Of a stretch of 64,000 nucleotides of DNA, positions 46,278 through 53,375 are shown piece by piece (position 1 is the stretch's first letter; each line of letters opens with the position of its first letter). The notes below the pieces were generated by a model. The model was not told the origin of the DNA. It searched no databases and was given only the letters and a program-made list of their open reading frames with translations. A program made the position numbers and the translations under genes. Source of the DNA: Comamonadaceae bacterium (GTDB lineage Bacteria > Pseudomonadota > Gammaproteobacteria > Burkholderiales > Burkholderiaceae_C); NCBI GenBank assembly GCA_027485285.1, contig JAIXRH010000123.1:1-64000 (forward strand), read 5' to 3'.

Positions 46278-46490
46278 ATGTCCACCTCATCCGTCAAAAT
46301 TCATTGGGACGACCCGTTCATGCTGTCGCAGCAGCGCACGGATGACGCCCGACAAGTCCAAGCCGCTGCCTGCCTATTGCCCAGTTCGCTTGGCCCCGCG
46401 TGGGCCGGAGGCGTTCCGACATGAAAAAACAGACGGTGCATGCCTTGGTCTTGGGGCGAGCCATCACGGGTATTTCGGCGTTCAGCAATT
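46278..46490 (+). pseudogene. gcdH: Remnant of glutaryl-CoA dehydrogenase (N-terminal part, frameshifted)
   Basis: Two frames carry consecutive pieces of a GcdH N-terminus. The frame from the ATG at 46278 reads MSTSSVKIHWDDPFMLSQQ and then TDDARQVQAAA; a shift of frame then gives AYCPVRLAPRGPEAFRHEKTD. Family members read approximately WDDPFLLDQQLTxDERMVRDAAxxYCQxxLAPRVLEAFRHEKTD. After this the similarity fades and the next gene's ribosome site begins. The track's 96-residue ORF covers only part of it. It encodes nothing functional. The match is to the family as remembered, not to a database search. Confidence 0.7.
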
Positions 46491-46511
46491 CATTTTTTAA
46501 GGAGATTTTTC

Positions 46512-47492
46512 ATGACATCACGTCGTTTCTTTGTGTCGCATGTGGCCGCTTCCGTGGCGTTGAGCCTTTGTGTTTTTTCTGCAGCCCAAGCGCAAAGCTA
46601 CCCCACAAAACCTCTGCGCATTGTGGTGCCCTTTGGCGCGGGCGGTGTGGCTGATTTGACGGTACGCACGGTCGCTCAAAAAATGTCTGAAGGCTTAGGC
46701 CAATCGGTGGTCATCGACAACCGCCCCGGTGCAGGCGGCATTGTGGCGGCTGAGATGGTGGCCAAGTCTGAGCCCGATGGCTACACCTTGTTGCTCATGT
46801 CGAACGCCAACGCGGTGAGCGCGGGTTTGTTCAAAACCCTGCCGTTTGACCCCGTGAAAGACTTCACGCCCGTGTCCTTGATGGGCACGTTTGATTTGGC
46901 CATCGTCACCAGCGCCGAGTCGCGGTTTCAAACCTTGCCTGAGTTGCTGACGTGGGCCAAAGCCAACCCTGGCAAGCTCAATATTGGCAGCATCAACATC
47001 GGCAGCACCCAGCATTTGACAGCCGAGCTGTTCAAGTCTGTGGCGGGTTTGGATGCGCAGGTGGTGCCTTTCAATGGCACACCTGCTGTCATGACGGCCC
47101 TTCGTGGCGGCCAAATTGACGTGGCGGTGGAAGTGCTCAGCCCCGTGTTGCCGCAAATCAAAGGCGGCGCCATGCGCGCCTTGGCAGTCACTGGCCCAAA
47201 ACGCAACGCCGCTTTGCCACAAGTGCCCACGGCCAAAGAGGGCGGCGTGCCCAATTTGGTGGCCACCTCTTGGAACGGTTTGGGTGTGCCCGCCAAAACA
47301 CCGCAAGCAGTCGTGGAGCGTTTGAACAAAGAGGTGAATGCGGCCTTGCAAAACCCAGCCGTGCGCCAAAAGTTGCTGGAACTGAATGTGGAGCCTCAAC
47401 CTACCACCGTGCCTCAATCGCTGGAGTGGTTGCAAACCGAAATCAAGCGCTGGGGTGATGTGATTCAACGGGCTGGTATTCAAAAGCAGTAA
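46512..47492 (+). CDS. Tripartite tricarboxylate transporter receptor (Bug family)
   Basis: A 326-residue periplasmic receptor starting at MTSRRFFVSHVAASVALSLC (GGAG upstream); the track's longer start is within the gcdH remnant. Signal cleavage near SAAQAQS. Bug signature: KPLRIVVPFGAGGVADLTVRTV. Ligand unknown; the adjoining gcdH remnant hints at a former glutarate or aromatic catabolism locus. No TctA/TctB nearby. Confidence 0.9.
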   Translation: MTSRRFFVSHVAASVALSLCVFSAAQAQSYPTKPLRIVVPFGAGGVADLTVRTVAQKMSEGLGQSVVIDNRPGAGGIVAAEMVAKSEPDGYTLLLMSNANAVSAGLFKTLPFDPVKDFTPVSLMGTFDLAIVTSAESRFQTLPELLTWAKANPGKLNIGSINIGSTQHLTAELFKSVAGLDAQVVPFNGTPAVMTALRGGQIDVAVEVLSPVLPQIKGGAMRALAVTGPKRNAALPQVPTAKEGGVPNLVATSWNGLGVPAKTPQAVVERLNKEVNAALQNPAVRQKLLELNVEPQPTTVPQSLEWLQTEIKRWGDVIQRAGIQKQ

Positions 47493-47497
47493 GCTGC

Positions 47498-47896
47498 ATG
47501 GCCGTGATTCTCATCAACGAGTCCGACGTTGAGGTCACCGCCATCCGCGCCCAAGGCGCGGGTGGGCAAAACGTCAACAAGGTGTCTAGTGCGATTCACC
47601 TACGCTTCGACATTTGGGCCTCTTCGCTGTCCGAGGATGTGAAAGAACGCTTGCTGTGTTTGTCAGACCACCGCATCACCAATGAGGGTGTGGTGGTCAT
47701 CAAATCACAAGAGCACCGTAGCCAAGACATGAACCGCATGGAGGCGTTTGCGCGTTTGCATGATTTGGTGCAAAGCGTGGCCAAACCGCCTAAAAAACGC
47801 AAACCCACCAAGCCCACGTATGCGTCTCAGTTGCGTCGCTTAGACAGCAAGAAAAAGACCTCGGCGATCAAGTCAAACCGAGGTCGGGTGCTTTAG
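47498..47896 (+). CDS. arfB: Ribosome rescue hydrolase ArfB
   Basis: Frees ribosomes stalled at the end of broken mRNA by hydrolysing peptidyl-tRNA. The 132-residue protein has the GGQ motif (RAQGAGGQNVNKVSSAIHLRF, GGQ at 22-24) and a basic C-terminal tail (PPKKRKPTKPTYASQLRRLDSKKKTSAIKSNRGRVL) that senses the empty mRNA channel. Too short for a full release factor. Five bases separate it from the Bug gene. Confidence 0.95.
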   Translation: MAVILINESDVEVTAIRAQGAGGQNVNKVSSAIHLRFDIWASSLSEDVKERLLCLSDHRITNEGVVVIKSQEHRSQDMNRMEAFARLHDLVQSVAKPPKKRKPTKPTYASQLRRLDSKKKTSAIKSNRGRVL

Positions 47897-47915
47897 TCAG
47901 GTTCGCTGTTGTGTC

Positions 47916-48794
47916 TCAGCGATGCACCGGCGCGAGTTCTTTCAACCATTTCTCTGCGGGCAAAGACCAACGGGTTTGAATCATTTGCGCCCGAGATCGC
48001 AAGGCTTGTGGGTCCCAAGCGCGAGGTGTGCGAAACGCCAACACAATGGTGTTGCCGGCTGAGGTGGGCTTGAAGGCCCACACGGCTTCTTGGCCAAATG
48101 CTTTGGCGATGCGTTGCAAGCTGGTTTCTAAGCTCGAACGGCGGCCATACAGATTGACGGTCATGCAGCCTTGGGGTGTGAGCAGTTGGTGGCAGTCGGC
48201 ATAAAAAGCTTCGCTGTCCAGCGCAGGGCAGGCGGCCTCTTGGTCATACAGGTCAACTTGCAACACATCGACTTTGCCCTGCCATGCCGCGCTCTTGGCG
48301 ATGTCCGCAGCGTCGGCCAGTAGCACGTGCAAGTTGACGTTGTCTTGGGGCAGATTGAACCAACGCCTGCAAGCGTCAATCACATGTGGGTTAAGTTCAA
48401 CAGCCGTGGTGGGCATGCCCAATTGAAGATGACAAAACTTGGTCAGCGATGCAGCACCCAAGCCCAGTTGCATCGCTTGCAAGCGCGGTAGTTGATCCAA
48501 GTCGGTCACCAGCAACCAGGCCATCATGCGCTGCACGTATTCAAGATGAATTTCAGTTGGCTGGCTGATTCTCATCGAGCCCTGCACCCAGGGGGTGCCC
48601 AAGTGCAAAAACCGCATGTCGCCGTAGTCCACGTGGTTGACCCATGGCAGGTCACCTGGCTTGTGTGCGCCAATAACGCCTTGGGGGGTGAAGGTGCGTG
48701 CTTGTCGCCTGGCCAGCAAAGTCCCTATCCCAACCGCCAAGACGCAGGCCAACAGGCCGACGATCAGCTCCATGGAGGACAAACCAAGGTTCAT
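47916..48794 (-). CDS. Spermidine synthase-like methyltransferase-fold protein with N-terminal membrane segment
   Basis: A 292-residue protein from the ATG at 48794 (MNLGLSSMELIVGLLACVLAVGIGTLLARRQ), whose first 30 residues form a membrane anchor. The body has the spermine/spermidine synthase-type Rossmann fold: MQLGLGAASLTKFCHLQLGMPTTAVELNPHVIDACRRWF and VDVLQVDLYDQEAACPALDSEAFYADC. Polyamine synthase activity is not shown; many such proteins are uncharacterised. Just downstream of the Lrp gene on the same strand. Confidence 0.75.
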   Translation of the reverse strand: MNLGLSSMELIVGLLACVLAVGIGTLLARRQARTFTPQGVIGAHKPGDLPWVNHVDYGDMRFLHLGTPWVQGSMRISQPTEIHLEYVQRMMAWLLVTDLDQLPRLQAMQLGLGAASLTKFCHLQLGMPTTAVELNPHVIDACRRWFNLPQDNVNLHVLLADAADIAKSAAWQGKVDVLQVDLYDQEAACPALDSEAFYADCHQLLTPQGCMTVNLYGRRSSLETSLQRIAKAFGQEAVWAFKPTSAGNTIVLAFRTPRAWDPQALRSRAQMIQTRWSLPAEKWLKELAPVHR

Positions 48795-48803
48795 AGGCAA
48801 CTC

Positions 48804-49268
48804 TCAGTGGGGCAAAGGTAGTGCGGTTTTGTAGCGCACTTGTTTGAGTGCAAAGCTAGAGCGAATTTTCTCGATGCCTGGAATGGGGGTGAGCTGTTCG
48901 AGAATGAATTTTTCAAGAGCCGTGATGTCAGCCACCGCGATACGAATTAAATAGTCGCTGTCTCCTGTCATGAGGTAGCACTCCATGACTTCGTCGTGTT
49001 CGGCAATGCGTTGTTCAAATTCCGCCAATGCCGATTTGGACTGCTCCTTCAAACTGATGGAGATAAACACCGATAAATTCAATCCCAATGCTTTGGGGTT
49101 GAGCAGGGTGACATAACGCGCAATGATGCCGTTCGCCTCTAAGGCTTTGACGCGCGTCAAGCACGGGGAAGGGGACAAGTGCACCCGCTTTGCCAGTTCA
49201 ATATTGGTCAATGAACTGTCCTGCTGCAGCTCAGTCAATATGCGTAGATCAGTGCTGTCAAGTTTCAT
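48804..49268 (-). CDS. Lrp/AsnC family regulator
   Basis: A 154-residue leucine-responsive-type regulator: helix-turn-helix ([47 protein letters not shown]) and a RAM effector domain ([30 protein letters not shown]). Divergent from the 2-oxoacid dehydrogenase E1 gene with 104 bases between; a palindrome is centred there. The arrangement recalls mdeR and mdeB of Pseudomonas putida (methionine breakdown). Confidence 0.92.
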   Translation of the reverse strand: MKLDSTDLRILTELQQDSSLTNIELAKRVHLSPSPCLTRVKALEANGIIARYVTLLNPKALGLNLSVFISISLKEQSKSALAEFEQRIAEHDEVMECYLMTGDSDYLIRIAVADITALEKFILEQLTPIPGIEKIRSSFALKQVRYKTALPLPH

Positions 49269-49312
49269 TTATGCTTTAAAAGAGGAATTAATAACAATTT
49301 TATGCTGTTTTA

Positions 49313-49330
49313 TCTTCAATTCATTGAAGA
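49313..49330 (+). promoter_or_regulatory. Inverted repeat in the Lrp/E1 divergent region
   Basis: TCTTCAAT-TC-ATTGAAGA has 8-bp perfect arms with a 2-base centre, between the two divergent genes. Size and AT content fit an Lrp-family site. Confidence 0.55.
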
Positions 49331-49372
49331 AACGATAGCCTATTTGGATCTGTTTTTTTTAAAGTCAGTGCG

Positions 49373-52003
49373 ATGACAGATCCCCACCTTACCCCTTTTT
49401 TAGCCATTCCCAGCGGCGACCTAGACCCGCTTGAAACCGCCGAGTGGCGAGACGCGTTTTTATCGCTTGTGGCCACCGAGGGCCCGTCGCGCGCTTGCTT
49501 CATTTTGGACGCCTTGGTGCAGCTGGCCTATGCTGGCAATGTGCCATGGCAGCCTGAGTTAGCAACGCCTTACGTCAACAGTGTTGCGGTGGCACAGCAG
49601 CCCGCATTTCCCGGCGACTTGGCCATGGAAGAGCGTCTGGGCTCGCTGATACGCTGGAACGCGCTGGCCATGGTGGCGCGTGCCAATGCGGCCTATGGCG
49701 AGTTGGGTGGGCACATCTCAAGTTACGCCAGTGCGGCAGACTTGTTTGAGGTGGGCTTCAATCATTTTTTCCATGCGCGCAATGAACAGCATGGCGGAGA
49801 CTTGGTCTTTTTTCAGCCCCATAGCGCGCCCGGTGTTTACGCACGCGCCTTTTTGGAGGGCCGTTTGAGTGAGGCCGATTTGTCGCATTACCGCCAAGAA
49901 ATTACTGCACCCGAAGGCGTGCAGGGCTTGAGCAGTTACCCGCACCCTTGGCTGATGCCAGACTTTTGGCAGTTCCCCACGGGATCCATGGGCATCGGCC
50001 CTATCAGCTCCATCTATCACGCGCGTTTCATGCGCTACCTGACCCACCGACAGCTGCAAAACTGCGATGGCCGAAAGGTGTGGGGTGTGTTTGGCGACGG
50101 CGAGATGGACGAGCCCGAGAGCATGAGCGCTTTGACATTGGCGTCGCGTGAAAAGCTTGACAACTTGGTGTGGGTGGTGAACTGCAATTTGCAGCGCTTG
50201 GATGGCCCCGTTCGAGGCAACGGGCGCATCATTGACGAGTTGGAGCGCTTGTTCCGCGGCGCCGGATGGAACGTCATCAAACTGGTCTGGGGCAGCGATT
50301 GGGACGGCTTGTTTGCCCGTGATGTGACGGGTGCTTTGGTCAAGGCGTTTGCCCAAACCGTGGATGGTCAGATGCAAACCTTTGCTGCCAAAGATGGGCG
50401 CTTTAACAGAGACACATTTTTTGGACAAAACGAAGCCTTGGCCCATTTGGCCCAAGGCATGACTGACGAACAGATTGACCGCCTCAAGCGCGGGGGCCAT
50501 GATTTGGTGAAGATTTATGCCGCCTACGCTGCAGCGGCCAAGCACCAAGGGCAACCGACGGTGATCTTGGCGCACACCAAAAAAGGCTATGGCATGGGCG
50601 AGGCAGGTCAGGGAAAAATGACCACGCACAGCCAAAAGAAGCTCGACGAGACGGCCCTGATTGGATTTAGAAACCGTTTCAACCTACCGTTGACCGATGC
50701 CCAAGCGACGCAGCTGCAGTTCTTCAAACCTGCGGATGACAGCGATGAAATTCGTTACCTGAATGCCCAGCGCCAACGCTTGGGGGGCCACTTGCCTAAG
50801 CGATACACGCAAGCAGATGTTGTTCCTGTCCCCGCTGTCGCGGATTACGCCAGTTTTGCTGTGAACGCCGCTGGCAAAGACATGTCCACCACCATGGCCT
50901 TTGTGCGTTTGTTGGGCAACTTACTCAAAGACTCTCAGTTGGGGCCGCGCATCGTGCCCATCGTGGCTGATGAGGCGCGAACATTTGGCATGGCCAACTT
51001 GTTCAAACAGGTTGGTATTTATTCCAGTGTGGGCCAACGATACGAGCCCGAGGATATTGGTTCTGTGTTGAGTTACCGCGAGGCCTTAGAGGGGCAAATT
51101 TTGGAAGAGGGCATCAGCGAAGCCGGCGCCATCGCCAGTTGGACAGCTGCAGCTACCAGCTATAGCGTGCATGGTTTGGCCATGTTGCCGTTCTACATTT
51201 ACTACTCTATGTTCGGCTTCCAACGTGTGGGTGACGCAATATGGGCCGCAGCAGATCAACGCGCGCGAGGTTTTTTGTTGGGTGCAACATCTGGACGCAC
51301 CACTTTGGGCGGGGAAGGCTTGCAGCACCAAGACGGAAGCAGTCATTTGGTGGCTGCCACCATACCCAACTGCCGCGCCTATGACCCCGCCTATGCGGGT
51401 GAAATGGCAGTCATTGTTGACCATGGCATGCGTGAAATCCTGGTTGAGCAACGTGATGTTTTTTACTACGTGACCTTGATGAACGAAAACTATGCACAAC
51501 CCGATTTGCCCGCGGGTGTTGCGTCTGAAGTGATCAAAGGTTGTTACAAGCTGAAGACGGTGGATGCTGCGCCATCAGAGCGGCAGCGCGTGACGTTGAT
51601 GGGCTCGGGAGCCATCTTGACGGAGGTGGTGAAAGCCGCCGAACAACTGGCTGCACAAGGGATTGCCAGTGATGTGTTTAGCGTGACGAGTTGGAGCGAG
51701 TTGGCACGCGATGGCATGGCCTGCGAGATGTCTGCGTTGACGGGGCAGGGTATCTCCAGCGTGCCATTTGTTCAGCAGCAGTTGTCACGCAGCCAAGGCC
51801 CTATCGTGGCGGCCACCGATTACGTGCGGGCCGTTCCTGAAAGCGTTCGGGCCTACTTACCGCCAGGGCGACGTTACATGTGCTTGGGCACGGATGGGTT
51901 TGGCCGCAGCGACACGCGGGCTGCTTTGAGGGCGTTTTTTCAGGTGGATGCCGCCAGCATTGTGAAGGCGGCTTTGCACGCGCTGAGCAATGAACCCAAG
52001 TAG
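49373..52003 (+). CDS. Homodimeric 2-oxoacid (pyruvate/2-oxobutyrate) dehydrogenase E1, AceE/MdeB type
   Basis: A thiamine diphosphate enzyme of 876 residues, the length of AceE. TPP-binding motif GDGEMDEPESMSALTLASREKLDNLVWVVNCN; also HPWLMPDFWQFPTGSMGIGP and, in the C-terminal half, GRTTLGGEGLQHQDGSSH. AceE normally lies with aceF and lpd; here neither is present, and an Lrp-type gene is divergent. This favours an MdeB-like E1 acting on 2-oxobutyrate from methionine or threonine breakdown, but pyruvate cannot be ruled out. No methionine gamma-lyase is adjacent. Confidence 0.88.
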   Translation: MTDPHLTPFLAIPSGDLDPLETAEWRDAFLSLVATEGPSRACFILDALVQLAYAGNVPWQPELATPYVNSVAVAQQPAFPGDLAMEERLGSLIRWNALAMVARANAAYGELGGHISSYASAADLFEVGFNHFFHARNEQHGGDLVFFQPHSAPGVYARAFLEGRLSEADLSHYRQEITAPEGVQGLSSYPHPWLMPDFWQFPTGSMGIGPISSIYHARFMRYLTHRQLQNCDGRKVWGVFGDGEMDEPESMSALTLASREKLDNLVWVVNCNLQRLDGPVRGNGRIIDELERLFRGAGWNVIKLVWGSDWDGLFARDVTGALVKAFAQTVDGQMQTFAAKDGRFNRDTFFGQNEALAHLAQGMTDEQIDRLKRGGHDLVKIYAAYAAAAKHQGQPTVILAHTKKGYGMGEAGQGKMTTHSQKKLDETALIGFRNRFNLPLTDAQATQLQFFKPADDSDEIRYLNAQRQRLGGHLPKRYTQADVVPVPAVADYASFAVNAAGKDMSTTMAFVRLLGNLLKDSQLGPRIVPIVADEARTFGMANLFKQVGIYSSVGQRYEPEDIGSVLSYREALEGQILEEGISEAGAIASWTAAATSYSVHGLAMLPFYIYYSMFGFQRVGDAIWAAADQRARGFLLGATSGRTTLGGEGLQHQDGSSHLVAATIPNCRAYDPAYAGEMAVIVDHGMREILVEQRDVFYYVTLMNENYAQPDLPAGVASEVIKGCYKLKTVDAAPSERQRVTLMGSGAILTEVVKAAEQLAAQGIASDVFSVTSWSELARDGMACEMSALTGQGISSVPFVQQQLSRSQGPIVAATDYVRAVPESVRAYLPPGRRYMCLGTDGFGRSDTRAALRAFFQVDAASIVKAALHALSNEPK

Positions 52004-52154
52004 GACCCAGATCTAACTTTTGTGATGCTTCCAAAAGTAGGTCATAAAAAATACACAAAGCCATAGTAAAAATGTGTGTCTTGGGTGACCCCTGAGGCAT
52101 TCACGTGTGAAGTCTGAATGATTGAAAGTTGCACATTCCACAAGGAGGTTGCCA

Positions 52155-52475
52155 ATGGACACGTCAGTTATTTCTATCGAAGCATTGGCCAAAGAGTTTG
52201 GCCATTCCTTGTTTGAAAGAGGATTCTCCCGCGGCGTCCTCAGGAGCCTCAAGCCTCAGCAATGCAGTGGTGTATTGGAGAGTGAACACGCTGTACTTGG
52301 GTTGGTGCTCTCTGGAGAGCTCTTGATTGAGCTTCCCGAATGCCTATTGCTCAACGGGGTAGGCGACGAGTTTTTCCTGCCTCCCAACACCTACTTTCAA
52401 GCGACCGCTGGTGAGCAAGGCGCGCAGTTCTTGTTTGCCAAGCGAAGCGGTCTTGCCACTGTCTGTTCAGCTTAA
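52155..52475 (+). CDS. Small cupin-like protein, unknown function
   Basis: A 106-residue protein starting at MDTSVISIEALAKEFGHS, chosen because AGGAGG lies seven bases upstream; the track starts 11 codons earlier. A beta-rich stretch (AVLGLVLSGELLIELPECLLLNGVGDEFFLPPNTYFQATAGEQGAQFLFAKR) reads like a single cupin barrel, without clear metal-binding histidines. Monocistronic between the E1 gene and the converging dedA. I do not recognise it further. Confidence 0.6.
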   Translation: MDTSVISIEALAKEFGHSLFERGFSRGVLRSLKPQQCSGVLESEHAVLGLVLSGELLIELPECLLLNGVGDEFFLPPNTYFQATAGEQGAQFLFAKRSGLATVCSA

Positions 52476-52504
52476 GTCAGGGTTGGCTTGGCGAGGAATG
52501 AGGG

Positions 52505-53098
52505 TTAGGCCTTTTCCTCGGCCACACGCTCGAGTTTCCTGCTCAGGATCCACGAGAGTGCCAGGAAAACGATCAGCATCACCATGCCAAGACCAGAGAA
52601 GGCATTGCTCATGAGCTTTTCGGAGGCTTGGCCAAACGCATGGCCAGCTGAAAGAATCGCACCCGACCAAAGCCCTGCCGCAACGAAATTGAAAGCCATG
52701 AAGGTTGGCCACGGGAGTCGCGACATGCCGTAGGCAAAACCGGCGACGCCGCGAATGCCGTGTGGATAACGATGAAACAAAATCAGCCACACGTAGTAAT
52801 GGTCCACTAACCGCACCACGATTTGGCTGGTGCGGTAAAGCCTTGGGAAAGGTGAAAGCCATTGGTTGCCAAAGCAACGTCCGATGACGAAGCGGATCGC
52901 ATCACCCAGAAAACTGCCCGCCCAAACGACGGCGACGAGGGTGCCCAAATCAAGCGCCCCTGAACTGGAGGCGTATCCAGCAAACAGCGTGAGCAGCAGA
53001 CTGTGGGAGGCCGCGAAGGCAAAGATCAGGCCATAGGCCTCATCACCATGCAGTCGCAACAGCTCGAGGAAAGAGGCCAAGTCGGTTGGATAGATCAC
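52505..53098 (-). CDS. DedA family membrane protein
   Basis: A 197-residue inner-membrane protein with about five hydrophobic segments. The DedA (SNARE-associated/VTT) hallmark is present as FHRYPHGIRGVAGFAYGMSRLPWPTF, with GSFLGDAIRFVIGRCFG upstream. Members act in lipid-carrier or phospholipid flipping and membrane homeostasis. The usual R-(F/H)-x-PG-x-R reads RYPHGIR here, so Pro-His replaces Pro-Gly. Confidence 0.85.
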   Translation of the reverse strand: MIYPTDLASFLELLRLHGDEAYGLIFAFAASHSLLLTLFAGYASSSGALDLGTLVAVVWAGSFLGDAIRFVIGRCFGNQWLSPFPRLYRTSQIVVRLVDHYYVWLILFHRYPHGIRGVAGFAYGMSRLPWPTFMAFNFVAAGLWSGAILSAGHAFGQASEKLMSNAFSGLGMVMLIVFLALSWILSRKLERVAEEKA

Positions 53099-53375
53099 TT
53101 ATAAACACCTAAATTGAGTCATCACAAGTTGCCGATTTTGTCCCATCGCTTGGCAATGGCGGGTATTGCACGATTTAAAGTGCTTCAAGTGTTGGGGGAA
53201 CGCCAGTCGTATTTTTTCAAATGATTCGGCTGTCGCCGACCTTGGCTTGAACGGTGCCAATGTTTTTCTAAATAGCACCCCTTCATGTCGTCTGTGCGCT
53301 TACCAAGGTATTTGTGTGGTGTTCACCAAAACCGCCCTGCGAGCGCCCCCGTCTATTTAAAGGTAAGCTGTTTCT

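Noticed and set aside
52761-52769. Exact DnaA-box sequence inside dedA
   Set aside because: Lies within a coding region with no accompanying boxes or AT-rich stretch; likely chance.
53099-53375. Short ORFs in the spacer before the M16 protease
   Set aside because: No ribosome site, no recognisable pattern; the 277-base spacer probably only holds divergent promoters.
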